From Planococcus beigongshangi (GTDB lineage Bacteria > Bacillota > Bacilli > Bacillales_A > Planococcaceae): DNA of 64,000 nucleotides. Shown one piece after another: positions 18,391 through 26,680 of the stretch. The position numbers and the translations under genes were made by a program. The stretch is taken from positions 248,257-312,256 of the forward strand of contig NZ_JADHDU010000001.1 of the NCBI RefSeq assembly GCF_016820495.1, read 5' to 3'. Positions within the stretch are counted from its first letter, which is position 1; the number at the start of each line of letters is the position of its first letter. The notes under the pieces were generated by a model that had not been told where the DNA came from, made no database searches, and worked only from the letters and a program-made list of their open reading frames with translations.

Positions 18391-19920
18391 ATGTCCAAGC
18401 TGAAAATTGCTTCCATCCTATTTTTGCTTTCCACCTTCATCTTAAAATTTTCCAGCATGCTGCGGGACCTGGTCATAGCAGGTCTTTTTGGCGATTCTTA
18501 TCGCGCAGATGCTTACATAGCCGCCATGACCATCCCGAATGCACTCGTTTTATTCATGCTGACGGGGATGAAAGATGCCTTCCTGCCGAGTTATTATAAA
18601 TTCGATGCGATTGGCAAAGGGGAAGAGCATCTGACGAATATCGCCAAAGGCACGATGTGGATTTCCCTGATTCTTTCAATAATCGGGGTGATTCTTGCGG
18701 CACCGATCGTCCGGGTCATCTATCCGAGCTTCGGGCAGTATGAAGATGGCTTCTTCATCGCCACATGGACGATCGTCATCTACTTTGCATCACTTGTCTT
18801 CGTCGGCATCAATGCGGTTTATGAAGGTTATTTTGACGCCCAGCGCAAATTCTCTTTCTCCGTATTCTCGCAAACAAGCGTCGTTTTGATGACGATCGCA
18901 TTCGCTTTGCTTTTCCACGATCAATTAGGGATCATCGCTGTACCGATCGGCTATTTCGTCGGAACGATCTTTTCATTGGTATTAAAGATCCTATACCGAA
19001 CTCCTAAGAAGTTCATAAAGTGGAAGCAGCCGCTCGATAAAGAAGAAGTGAAACAATTCTATGCGATTTTCTGGCCTGTAGGCCTGACGATCGCAGTCGG
19101 CCAGATCAACCTCATGGTCAACACATTCTATGCGGCGGGCTTAAACGAAGAAGGGGTCGTCGCAAATCTGAACTACGCGTTCCGCCTGGTCAATATTCCG
19201 CAGGCGATTTTCGGAGTGACGATCGCAACAATTGCATTTCCAATCATCGCCCGGGCTAAAGTGCTGCATGATATGGCATTTTTCCGTAAAGGCATCGAAA
19301 AGGGCATTCTTTACATGCTGATGTTCATCACGCCGACCTTGGCGGGAATGTGGCTCTTGATGGAACCACTTGTGGAAGCAGTCTATGAACGCGGTGCTTT
19401 CTCACCGGAAGCGACTGCATTGACTGCGTCCTATGCCATCCTTTATATCGGTTCGACATTCTTCTATAGCATCCAGGCGGTAGTCGCCAAAGGATTCTAT
19501 ACATTGGAAAAAGGCCATCTGATGATGCGCATCGGTCTGGGCTCGATTCTGCTGAACGTCGTTTCGAACTATATCTTTTCCCAATTATTCGGTGCACCGG
19601 GTATCGCCTTGTCTGCATCTCTTGTAGGGATGTTCTATTCTGCAGTGACATTCACGATGCTGTGGAAATTGATCGACGGCATGGAAGCCAAATATCTGTT
19701 GAAGAATACGTTCCAAATTGTGCTGGCAACAGCCGCTATGCTTGGAGTATTGGTGGTCATTGAATGGCAGACGGCAATCAGCACATTGCCTTCAATCCTG
19801 CACATTGCAATCCTTAGTTCAATTGGGGCTGTAATTTATTTTGCAATCCTGTTATTGTTTAAAAATGAGTTTGCAAAAAAACTGATTGAAAAGGGCGGGG
19901 ACCCGAAATCCCTGCTGTAA
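18391..19920 (+). CDS. MurJ/MviN-like lipid-linked oligosaccharide flippase
   Basis: A 509-residue MOP-superfamily flippase with about 14 helices. The N-terminal LKFSSMLRDLVIAGLFGDSYRADAYIAA resembles MurJ. Two MurJ-like genes exist in this window (the other at 46.2 kb), each inside a surface-glycan cluster. This one follows the GT26 transferase and may therefore export the polymer precursor rather than lipid II. It ends in a cytoplasmic basic tail. No terminator follows immediately; the strong one is at 20.1 kb. Confidence 0.85.
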   Translation: MSKLKIASILFLLSTFILKFSSMLRDLVIAGLFGDSYRADAYIAAMTIPNALVLFMLTGMKDAFLPSYYKFDAIGKGEEHLTNIAKGTMWISLILSIIGVILAAPIVRVIYPSFGQYEDGFFIATWTIVIYFASLVFVGINAVYEGYFDAQRKFSFSVFSQTSVVLMTIAFALLFHDQLGIIAVPIGYFVGTIFSLVLKILYRTPKKFIKWKQPLDKEEVKQFYAIFWPVGLTIAVGQINLMVNTFYAAGLNEEGVVANLNYAFRLVNIPQAIFGVTIATIAFPIIARAKVLHDMAFFRKGIEKGILYMLMFITPTLAGMWLLMEPLVEAVYERGAFSPEATALTASYAILYIGSTFFYSIQAVVAKGFYTLEKGHLMMRIGLGSILLNVVSNYIFSQLFGAPGIALSASLVGMFYSAVTFTMLWKLIDGMEAKYLLKNTFQIVLATAAMLGVLVVIEWQTAISTLPSILHIAILSSIGAVIYFAILLLFKNEFAKKLIEKGGDPKSLL

Positions 19921-20099
19921 TGCCGACTTTACTGAAAGTTCTTGCGAGGATTGGGATGACGGCTTCTAGTATAAAGACCGCAGCGACTGAAAAAATAAAA
20001 GATAATTCTTGCATAATCTAAATCTTTTCACTAGTATGTTAGATATAGAATAATTTTCTCGTTTCATTATATAGTTATAGTTGAGCGAGACGATTGAAG

Positions 20100-20129
20100 A
20101 AAACACCGGATTCCGGTGTTTTTTTTTAT
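20100..20129 (+). terminator. Terminator upstream of the S-layer gene
   Basis: AACACCGG pairs with CCGGTGTT around a 3-base loop, followed by a long T-run. It closes the flippase transcription unit; the rest of 19921-20290 has no gene. Confidence 0.85.
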
Positions 20130-20295
20130 TTACCCAAAAACATGAATTATTTTCCTGAAAATGTGTCATTTCTCTTTCAAATTCAGATAAGTATGTAATG
20201 TAAGGGTGAACAATTTGTTGTTATTTTAAAATAATTTCAAGTTTTTGCCTATTATAGTTATTTTTTGTTCTTTTCTAAAAACTCCTGTAATATTA

Positions 20296-20324
20296 TTGAC
20301 ATATTCTTCTTGGCTATCTATACT
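20296..20324 (+). promoter_or_regulatory. Strong sigma-A promoter of the S-layer gene
   Basis: TTGACA (20296-20301), a 17-base spacer and TATACT (20319-20324), near consensus. The predicted start near 20331 leaves a leader of about 80 bases before the ribosome site AAGGAGG, as expected for an abundant surface protein. Confidence 0.8.
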
Positions 20325-20412
20325 GAGGATGTAGTTGCTGTTCTGCTGAAATTAAGTCAAAAGACGCAGGCCGGCAAATTATTTTTAAGATACTTAAGGA
20401 GGAAATTATTCT

Positions 20413-23310
20413 ATGGCTAAAAACACACGCAATAAGTTCATGGTTGGAGCGGTAACAGCTGCAATGGTAGCAACAGCAGTAGCTCCAGTCGCAGGAGCGC
20501 AAGACGTAAAACCGAATGCTGACGTATCGTACTCGGACGTAAGCCCGGATAGCTCACATTTTCCGTTTATCTACAAAGCTTTAGATTACAAAATCATGAC
20601 TGGTTACGCGGATAATACGTTTAAACCGACCCTGAAATTGACTCGTGGCCAAGTCGTCAAAGCACTTGGTAAGTACGTAGTTGCTGCAAGCGGCAAACAA
20701 CTAAGCGAATTCGACCTTACAGGTGTTACACCATTCAATGATGTTCCTTCATCAGTTAAAGACCAGGAACTTTACACATTCTCATTGATCGTAAAACAAG
20801 CTGGTATCTTCAGAGGCGATAACAACAACTTGAATGCATCACAATTGATCACTCGTGAGCAAATGTCTCAGGTTCTTGTAAAAGCTTTCGATCTTAAAGA
20901 TCTTCCTGGAGACCTTTCGAAAGTAACGGATAACGCTTCAGCTAACGCTCAATACCGTGGTTATATCGACATCTTGTCTGAAAACGGTGTTACAAGTGAA
21001 TCTGCATTCCGTCCGAAAGAAAATACTAATCGTGCACAATTTGCAACTTTCTTAGTTCGCGCTTATGAACTTGCAAATCCTGTGCCAGAAGTTCCAACTC
21101 CTGAAGTTCCAGAAGTGATTGAAGAAGGTTTGAACATTTCATTCGCTAAAACTACACTTGCTGCTGACGGTAAAGACAACACAGTTGTTACTTTCACTGT
21201 AACTGGCGCTGACGGCAAAGCTGATCCAACTGCTGATGACATTGTTCTTGGTCTTGACGCAACTTACGGATCTTTCGCTAACGAAACTGTAACAGTTCAA
21301 AACGGAGTTGCTACAGTAGTATTGACTTCTGAACAAAGCAACAAAGCTGTTCAAGGTAAAGTTACTGCAACAGTTGTTGAAGCTGGAGAAGGCCATAAAG
21401 ACCTTATCGGTAAAGTTTCTGCAACAGGATTCTTTAACTTGGTAGTAAACGACGGTACAACTGAAGTTCTTAACCTTACAGGTGCAGAATCTAATCAAGC
21501 TGACCGTGCAACACTTCACTTTGACAAAGCTGTAGAACTTTCTGATTTTGTGCAAACTACAAATGCTGAAGGCGCTCTTCTATATCAAGCACGTCAATCA
21601 GACGGTACATGGGGACCAGCAGTAACTGCTGCAGCTGTAGCTGGACTTCCAGCAGTAGATGTTCGCCACGCACTTAAAGCGGGCGCATTGACATTTACAC
21701 AAGATGGAAACACTCCAATTACTATCCTTGGACTAAAACCAGTTGCTGGAGATAACAAATCTCTTGAAGTAATTTTCGAAAAAGTTAATGATCTTGATAA
21801 CAACAAAGCTGTAAACGTTGCTGCTAGATATGTTTCAGATTTCGGAAGAGTTTCTAATTCTTCAACTTCTTTCACTTTGACTGATGCACGTACTCCAGAA
21901 GCTACGGCAGTTACTAATCAAGGCATGAAAACCGTTGCGGTTAAATTCTCTGAAGCTATCGATTTTGCTACTTTCAAAGTAGATGCTACTTCTCCTCTAG
22001 CAGGCGCAGTTCGCTACGGTGAATTTGATGTTAGAACTTTGGAAGATACTCGTGATATGGCTTATATCACAACTGCTGCTTACTTAACTGCTGGACAGCA
22101 CAAAGTTGAAGTTTCATCTCCAACTGATTTTGCTGGAAACGTAGGAGCAACTCAAAACTTGAACTTTACTGTAGCTGCTAACACAACTACACCAACAGCT
22201 ACTGCGGTTGTTCAATCACCTGAGCAATTCCGTGTTACTTTCAACACACCGGTTGATGCTGTAACAAATGGCGATTTTGAAATGCAACGTTATGACGAAG
22301 CTAATGATACTTGGGTAGCGGCAACTAATGTTCCATTAGCTGTTCAACATCCAACAAGTACTGAAGCGGTTATTGAGTTGACTCAAGACTGGACTGTAAT
22401 TTATAACACTTCTAATACAAACAAAAACTATTATAACGATAAGTACCGTTTAGTATTTACTAAAGGAGCTTTAGTAAATACAGATAATGGCTTAACAAAT
22501 GACCGTTTTGTAGTAGATTTAAGTGCAGCAGGTTCTGCTTTGACTACACCAGATACTGTTAGTCCATCTATCACAAGCATTGAAGCTACTAACGCAGCTG
22601 CTGATTCATTCATCGTAACTGCAAGTGAGCCAATTAAACTTGCTGGTAAAGACAATGCAGGATCTACATTAAGCCAGCAACAAGCTGCTACTGGCAACAC
22701 CCTTCCAGAAGCTAAAGTTCAGTTCCTTGGAACTGATGCTGACGGAAAACCTGCTACAGTAAATGGTAACATTGGTGCTTACACAGACACTAATGATTCA
22801 GCATTCTATGTAGCTGCAAATCAAGATCTTCAAGCGTTAGTTGATGCTGGATACAGCGAGGACTGGACTATCGTAGTTAGCCAATTGACTGATGATGTTG
22901 GAAATACTGCAACTACGACAACTAAAGCTTTCAAAGTTGCTAAAACAGTAGTTAATCCGGATGCTACACCATTCGAAATCCAAGCTACTTCAGCAACAGT
23001 TAACACTGACGGAAGCGGATATGTGGTAATTGACTTCACTGAAGGAATTCAATTCACTGGAGAAAATGACGCAACTGATATCGAAAACTATACTTTGAAT
23101 GGTAAAGACCTACCAGCTACTACATCATTTACTAAATATGATCTTGATAATAACTTAGCTAATGGCTACGAAACTGTAGTAATTACATTGCCAGCTGGCG
23201 CTTTAAGCGGAGTAAGCAACGTAATCAACGTTAAGAGAGATCTTGTTTCTTACGATGGTTCTGTACTACGCGGATCTAACGAAGTTGTAATTCCAACTAC
23301 TGCTCAATAA
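20413..23310 (+). CDS. Major S-layer protein with three SLH domains (5' exon of a split group II intron locus)
   Basis: A 965-residue exported surface protein. The signal peptide ends near APVAGAQ (about residue 30). Three SLH domains span roughly residues 35-220 (ITGYADNTFKP-type, TREQMSQVLVKAF, NRAQFATFLVRAYE motifs) and bind pyruvylated wall polymer. A short PEVPTPEVPEV linker leads to an Ig-like Big_1 domain (about 235-340) and several beta-rich repeats. Codons are strongly biased and Cys is absent, typical of S-layer proteins. The stop at 23308-23310 ends the unspliced form; about 160 bases further lies a group II intron 5' half, followed by four start-less exons in matching phase. The spliced isoforms would replace the last residue or residues with other C-terminal domains. 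Confidence 0.95.
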   Translation: MAKNTRNKFMVGAVTAAMVATAVAPVAGAQDVKPNADVSYSDVSPDSSHFPFIYKALDYKIMTGYADNTFKPTLKLTRGQVVKALGKYVVAASGKQLSEFDLTGVTPFNDVPSSVKDQELYTFSLIVKQAGIFRGDNNNLNASQLITREQMSQVLVKAFDLKDLPGDLSKVTDNASANAQYRGYIDILSENGVTSESAFRPKENTNRAQFATFLVRAYELANPVPEVPTPEVPEVIEEGLNISFAKTTLAADGKDNTVVTFTVTGADGKADPTADDIVLGLDATYGSFANETVTVQNGVATVVLTSEQSNKAVQGKVTATVVEAGEGHKDLIGKVSATGFFNLVVNDGTTEVLNLTGAESNQADRATLHFDKAVELSDFVQTTNAEGALLYQARQSDGTWGPAVTAAAVAGLPAVDVRHALKAGALTFTQDGNTPITILGLKPVAGDNKSLEVIFEKVNDLDNNKAVNVAARYVSDFGRVSNSSTSFTLTDARTPEATAVTNQGMKTVAVKFSEAIDFATFKVDATSPLAGAVRYGEFDVRTLEDTRDMAYITTAAYLTAGQHKVEVSSPTDFAGNVGATQNLNFTVAANTTTPTATAVVQSPEQFRVTFNTPVDAVTNGDFEMQRYDEANDTWVAATNVPLAVQHPTSTEAVIELTQDWTVIYNTSNTNKNYYNDKYRLVFTKGALVNTDNGLTNDRFVVDLSAAGSALTTPDTVSPSITSIEATNAAADSFIVTASEPIKLAGKDNAGSTLSQQQAATGNTLPEAKVQFLGTDADGKPATVNGNIGAYTDTNDSAFYVAANQDLQALVDAGYSEDWTIVVSQLTDDVGNTATTTTKAFKVAKTVVNPDATPFEIQATSATVNTDGSGYVVIDFTEGIQFTGENDATDIENYTLNGKDLPATTSFTKYDLDNNLANGYETVVITLPAGALSGVSNVINVKRDLVSYDGSVLRGSNEVVIPTTAQ

Positions 23311-23360
23311 AACTAAACGAAACGTTACTCTATAAGCCGCAAGGTGAAAAGAGTGGAATA

Positions 23361-23388
23361 AAAGCTCCTGTCATGGGAGCTTTTGTTC
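23361..23388 (+). terminator. Short terminator between S-layer stop codon and intron core
   Basis: AAAGCTCC pairs with GGGAGCTTTT around a 6-base loop with a weak T-tract. If leaky, it would set the ratio of ordinary S-layer mRNA to transcripts that continue into the intron 5' half. Confidence 0.65.
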
Positions 23389-23470
23389 TAACTATTTGAT
23401 TGAATGAATCGGGGAAGTTCCGATTGTTGAGAACAGTTCATTGATCATCAGCCTAATCCTCCTGCGTCCG

Positions 23471-23924
23471 GTGCGGATCTAACAATCCAAAAGGGCGAAG
23501 TCAGGTAAAGTCGTACTCATGGAATGAGGCGGGGCTCTTTAAAAAATAACTATGGCTAGGATGACGAATCCATGTAGGCAGGGCAAGGTAGTTTGATGTG
23601 CGAAACCAAGCTAGCAGTTCACATCAAATCTGATTAGTTGAGATGCCAATCGGCGTTAGGGCCTAATTTGAACTGTTAAACCCGACGTTCTTGCGCCTGG
23701 ATAGTGGAAGCCTAAGGTTATTAAAACAAGGGATCAATCAAATGGAACGTTTGAAGTCCTGCTTGAAGAGGCGTGTTAGCGCCATTGATGCCTGCAGGAT
23801 GGCAGCGGGTTTGTAGTAGTGCTGATCGCCGGCCGATTGTACTTGTTCAGTAATGGATGAGGAGGAGAAAACCGGCAGGAGCGAAGAAACCCAGTCTGTG
23901 GTAATTTCTGGAACTTATTTCCCT
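23471..23924 (+). ncRNA. Group II intron 5' half (domains 1-3 and 5' strand of domain 4), no reverse transcriptase
   Basis: The segment starts with the group II boundary motif GTGCGG and a short hairpin (GGAT/ATCC). It contains a 9-bp hairpin at 23592-23628 whose 19-base loop could hold EBS1 (AGCAGT, 23613-23618), and a domain 3 motif GTAGTAGTGCTGA at about 23815-23827 resembling that of the Lactococcus Ll.LtrB intron. It ends with CTTATTTCCCT at 23914-23924, the reverse complement of the first bases of the downstream domain 5/6 units. No open reading frame for a maturase lies in it. ACTGCT at 23299-23304, in phase in the S-layer gene, could be IBS1. The functional 5' splice site is therefore uncertain: 23471 by motif, or about 23305 by frame and pairing. 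Confidence 0.8.
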
Positions 23925-23951
23925 AAAATATGTTTCAATTTTATAAAACCC

Positions 23952-23983
23952 TGTACCCGTCACTGTTGTGGCGGGTCTTTTTA
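23952..23983 (+). terminator. Terminator directly after the intron 5' half
   Basis: ACCCGTCAC pairs with GTGGCGGGT (one G-U) around TGTT, followed by CTTTTTAT. It lies 28 bases beyond the domain 4 strand and would end the S-layer/5'-intron transcript before any 3' unit. Confidence 0.85.
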
Positions 23984-24026
23984 TGGTTAAAAAATTGAAA
24001 GAATAAGTAAAATATTTTAAATATTA

Positions 24027-24054
24027 TTGTAATTTATTTGCAATATGATATAAT
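24027..24054 (+). promoter_or_regulatory. Promoter of splicing unit 1
   Basis: TTGTAA, a 16-base spacer, then TATAAT (24049-24054) with an extended -10 TG. The predicted start, seven bases past the -10, is A24061, the first base of the domain 4 strand. Confidence 0.7.
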
Positions 24055-24060
24055 TATTAA

Positions 24061-24175
24061 AGGGAAGTAAGTAATATACATAGACGGATCGCCGTATGCG
24101 GTGAAAGCCGCCTGTCCGGTGAAGGCCCGAAACGAAATCCAGCAGATATAGAGAAAATTGGTATAAGACGGGAAT
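24061..24175 (+). ncRNA. Group II intron 3' half, unit 1 (domain 4 strand, D5, D6)
   Basis: AGGGAAGTAAG (24061-24071) is complementary to 23914-23924 with one G-U. Domain 5 is at about 24089-24122: CGC catalytic triad (C90-G121, G91-U120, C92-G119), GAAA tetraloop and a 3' bulge. Domain 6 (24124-24175) has a CCCG/CGGG basal stem, an unpaired ATAAG as likely branch-A region, and the 3' end AAT. Confidence 0.9.
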
Positions 24176-24739
24176 AGTGCAGAAGCAATTGCAGAAGTTG
24201 AAGAAGCAATTACAGAAACAGCGGCATCTATAGTAGCGCTTAGCCAAGTGAATACTAGCTTTAATCGAGGTAATTTCTCTAGAGCGCAAGCAAATGCTGT
24301 TCAAGACAAATTGAATGAAGCATTTGCGCTAGCTAATGCATTGCCTAACGGTGATGTCAAAACAGAATTTTTGGCAGAACTGAATGGTCTTCAAGCAAAT
24401 CTTGATGCAGCTATTGAAGCGCGATATGTTTATTATGACGTCCTTGAAGAAGGAACAAGCTTAGAAACATTGAAGCTTTCCATATCGACATCAATTTTTA
24501 ACACAGCAAATGGAAGAACACAAGACAATAAACCAGTTTACGTACAAAGCGGTGGAGAAGCCAATGTGTTATATCTAAGATATATTAAAAATTCATTGGT
24601 ACTTCCTCCAGCTGCAGGAGACACGGTTACACTCAATCTTCGTTTCAGAGATAACGTTAAGAATATTGATGTAACGTTTACTAACCTTGGAAATGGAAAC
24701 TGGGATATTGAAAGTGATTGGCTTGTAGAAGCCCAGTAA
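24176..24739 (+). CDS. Alternative 3' exon 1 of the S-layer gene (C-terminal domain)
   Basis: An open frame of 187 codons starting exactly after the domain 6 end with AGT GCA GAA, with no ribosome site or start codon at its beginning. It encodes an Ala/Glu-rich helical stretch (SAEAIAEVEEAITETAAS), a coiled-coil module ending ALPNGDVKTEFLAELNG, then a beta-rich domain (AGDTVTLNLRFRDNV, WDIESDWLVEAQ). Both parts are recognisably related to the end of exon 2. It is read as a C-terminal module to be joined in phase 0 to the S-layer frame. A terminator follows. An independent translation start at 24248 would truncate the helical part and has no good ribosome site. Confidence 0.82.
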   Translation, partial: SAEAIAEVEEAITETAASIVALSQVNTSFNRGNFSRAQANAVQDKLNEAFALANALPNGDVKTEFLAELNGLQANLDAAIEARYVYYDVLEEGTSLETLKLSISTSIFNTANGRTQDNKPVYVQSGGEANVLYLRYIKNSLVLPPAAGDTVTLNLRFRDNVKNIDVTFTNLGNGNWDIESDWLVEAQ

Positions 24740-24764
24740 AATTTGGCTTCAAAATATTGAAAAA

Positions 24765-24801
24765 GGATTCATGGCTCACCAAGAGCTGTGAATCTTTTTT
24801 T
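24765..24801 (+). terminator. Terminator after exon 1
   Basis: GATTCA..GCTC pairs with GAGC..TGAATC, followed by seven T. The gap 24802-24990 is AT-rich and contains nothing else recognisable. Confidence 0.85.
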
Positions 24802-24991
24802 AAGTATATTATTGGGGTTCTACAATAATTGTTAAATAGCGAGTAATAAGTAAAGAAGAAGAAACGCATAATGTTGAAATAGTATATTTATAATTAATAA
24901 ACCTACAAGAGATAAATATATACTAATTTTTGTGATTTAATAGGAATAGTATTTTATATATCAAAAATTGTAAAATAATTTCAATATAATA

Positions 24992-25019
24992 TTGACTTAA
25001 TACCTAGTAGTGATATGAT
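24992..25019 (+). promoter_or_regulatory. Promoter of splicing unit 2
   Basis: TTGACT, a 16-base spacer, then TATGAT (25014-25019) with extended -10 TG. The predicted start is A25026, the first base of the domain 4 strand, the same spacing as unit 1. Confidence 0.72.
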
Positions 25020-25025
25020 TTTCAT

Positions 25026-25142
25026 AGGGAAATAAGTTTATATAGAACAGACGGATCGCCGTATGCGATGAAAGTCGCCTGTACGGTGAAGGCCCGAAAC
25101 GAAAGCCGAAAGATATAGAGAAAATCGGTATAAGACGGGAAT
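25026..25142 (+). ncRNA. Group II intron 3' half, unit 2 (domain 4 strand, D5, D6)
   Basis: AGGGAAATAAG (25026-25036) is a perfect 11-base complement of 23914-23924. Domain 5 is at 25056-25089 with fully paired lower stem CGCCGTA/TACGGTG and GAAA loop. Domain 6 (25091-25142) has CCCG/CGGG and CCGA/TCGG stems, unpaired ATAAGA and the 3' end AAT. Confidence 0.92.
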
Positions 25143-26336
25143 AGCGATTCAGCATTAGCTTTATTGGCAGCACAAGCAGCAGTTGATACTGCTGAAGTAT
25201 TAGCAGGTAATCTAAATGCGCAATCTACACAAGCACAAGTTACAGCGGCACAAAATGCAGTTAACGAGGCACAGGCCAAAGTTAACGCGCTTCCTGCTTC
25301 TCCAGTTAAATTAGGTTTGCAGGCTCGTGTAACAGTTGCTCAAGGGTTAGTAACTGCAGCCCAAAACAGAATTTATGCTGTTGCAACTCAAGCGGTTATT
25401 ACTGCAGAAAATTTAGCAGATGGACTTGCCCAGGATGGGACAGCAACACAAGCTGAGATTGATGAGGCCCAAACTGCAATTGGCAACGCGCAGGTTTTAG
25501 TTAATGCACTTCCTTCAGAAACAGAAGTAGATGCAGTTAAAACAGATTTGCAAGTACGTTTAGATGCTTCACAAAAGAAAGTTGATTCTGCTAAATCAGC
25601 TCTTGCTGGATTAACGAAAGCAATTGAACTTGTTACAGCATTTGTTTCAAAAGTGGATACTGTAGATGAAGTAAAAGAATTGGTTACAAACGATGCCAAG
25701 CGCCAGGAAATTGCGGCTTCTTACACTCCAGCATCTAATTCGCTACAAAGCGTAAAATCAAGTTCGAAGAAAACAGATTTGGTAAATGGTCTGGAAGCAG
25801 CAAATGATCTTGTGATTGCTGCAAGTTTTGTTAATGCTCTTCAAAAAGCTACAGGAGATCTCTCGAGTGATGCGCTAATCGAACAAGCAAATCTCAGATT
25901 GACATCTGCTAAAGGCAATGTTAATTCATTGCCAAACGGAGATATCAAAACAGCTTTGCAAGACTTAGTCCAAGCTGAAGAAACGAAGATTAACGATTAT
26001 GTAAAAAATATTGTTTCTTATAACTTGGTAAGACAAACAGAGCAAACTGTAATTCTTAAGTTTTCGAAAGAGCATACTATAACAACAACGCTTAAACAGC
26101 GAAGTGCCGAAAACAAACTAATAGAAATTTCTAAGCCGTATACAACAGGGGTAAACTCCCAAGCTCACTTATCATTTAAATACCCGAGCAATAAAGCAGT
26201 TGCCGGAGATACAATCACAGTTAATGTTCCTTTTAAAGACGGTACAATAGTACCGGTTACATTGACTTTCAATGGAACTACTAAGCTTTGGGAAGTAACT
26301 GGAGAGTTTTTGAAAGTATCACCAATTAATCTTTAA
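25143..26336 (+). CDS. Alternative 3' exon 2 of the S-layer gene (long coiled-coil C-terminal domain)
   Basis: An open frame of about 397 codons beginning AGC GAT TCA directly after domain 6, phase 0, without its own start signal. It encodes repeated FIVAR-like three-helix units rich in Ala, Gln and Val (AAQAAVDTAEVLAG, AQTAIGNAQVLVNALP, ASQKKVDSAKSALAG), then a unit ending VNSLPNGDIKTALQDL and a beta-rich end (AGDTITVNVPFKDGT, LWEVTGEFLK). The last ~150 residues are paralogous to exon 1. The codon use is like the S-layer gene. It probably adds an extended stalk or adhesive region to the S-layer protein when spliced. A terminator follows about 75 bases later. Confidence 0.82.
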   Translation, partial: SDSALALLAAQAAVDTAEVLAGNLNAQSTQAQVTAAQNAVNEAQAKVNALPASPVKLGLQARVTVAQGLVTAAQNRIYAVATQAVITAENLADGLAQDGTATQAEIDEAQTAIGNAQVLVNALPSETEVDAVKTDLQVRLDASQKKVDSAKSALAGLTKAIELVTAFVSKVDTVDEVKELVTNDAKRQEIAASYTPASNSLQSVKSSSKKTDLVNGLEAANDLVIAASFVNALQKATGDLSSDALIEQANLRLTSAKGNVNSLPNGDIKTALQDLVQAEETKINDYVKNIVSYNLVRQTEQTVILKFSKEHTITTTLKQRSAENKLIEISKPYTTGVNSQAHLSFKYPSNKAVAGDTITVNVPFKDGTIVPVTLTFNGTTKLWEVTGEFLKVSPINL

Positions 26337-26409
26337 TATGGGTGAATCTTAACTTCGGGTAACAGCCAATCAAAAACCTGAAATGAAAGCTGAATACTTC
26401 CAAGCAGGA

Positions 26410-26445
26410 GTCCCTTAACTCTTAAATGAGTTAGAGGGCTTTTTG
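26410..26445 (+). terminator. Terminator after exon 2
   Basis: CCCTTAACTC pairs with GAGTTAGAGGG around TTAAAT, followed by five T. Confidence 0.85.
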
Positions 26446-26540
26446 CTGTCCTGTTTTAATTTCCTCTATATTAATTTGTGAAAGGACTATATAACTTAAA
26501 ATTGAAAATTTAAGTGAGAATTATATATATTTTTTATTCC

Positions 26541-26554
26541 TATAATAGTATTAT
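26541..26554 (+). promoter_or_regulatory. Possible promoter of splicing unit 3 (weaker)
   Basis: TATAAT at 26541-26546 and TATTAT at 26549-26554. The second would place the start at G26561, the first base of the domain 4 strand. No convincing -35 box is seen, so this is the weakest of the four. Confidence 0.4.
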
Positions 26555-26560
26555 TGAGTT

Positions 26561-26680
26561 GGGAAATAAGTTTCAGAAATGTAGTCGCAGATGGCACGCC
26601 GTATGCGACGAAAGTCGCTTGTGTGGTGTAGGCCCGACCCGAAAGCCGACAGACAGAGAGAAACGGTATAAGACGGGAAT
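26561..26680 (+). ncRNA. Group II intron 3' half, unit 3 (domain 4 strand, D5, D6)
   Basis: Bases 26561-26580 are complementary over 20 positions (one G-U) to 23904-23923 of the 5' half, the longest pairing of the four units. Domain 5 is at 26596-26629: CGC triad, loop region GACGAAAGTC, lower stem kept by G-U pairs. Domain 6 is at 26631-26680, ending GACGGGAAT. Confidence 0.92.

Noticed and set aside
24248..24739. Exon 1 as an independent gene starting at an internal codon
   Set aside because: No ribosome site at the candidate start, and the open frame extends back exactly to the domain 6 end, as in the other three units.
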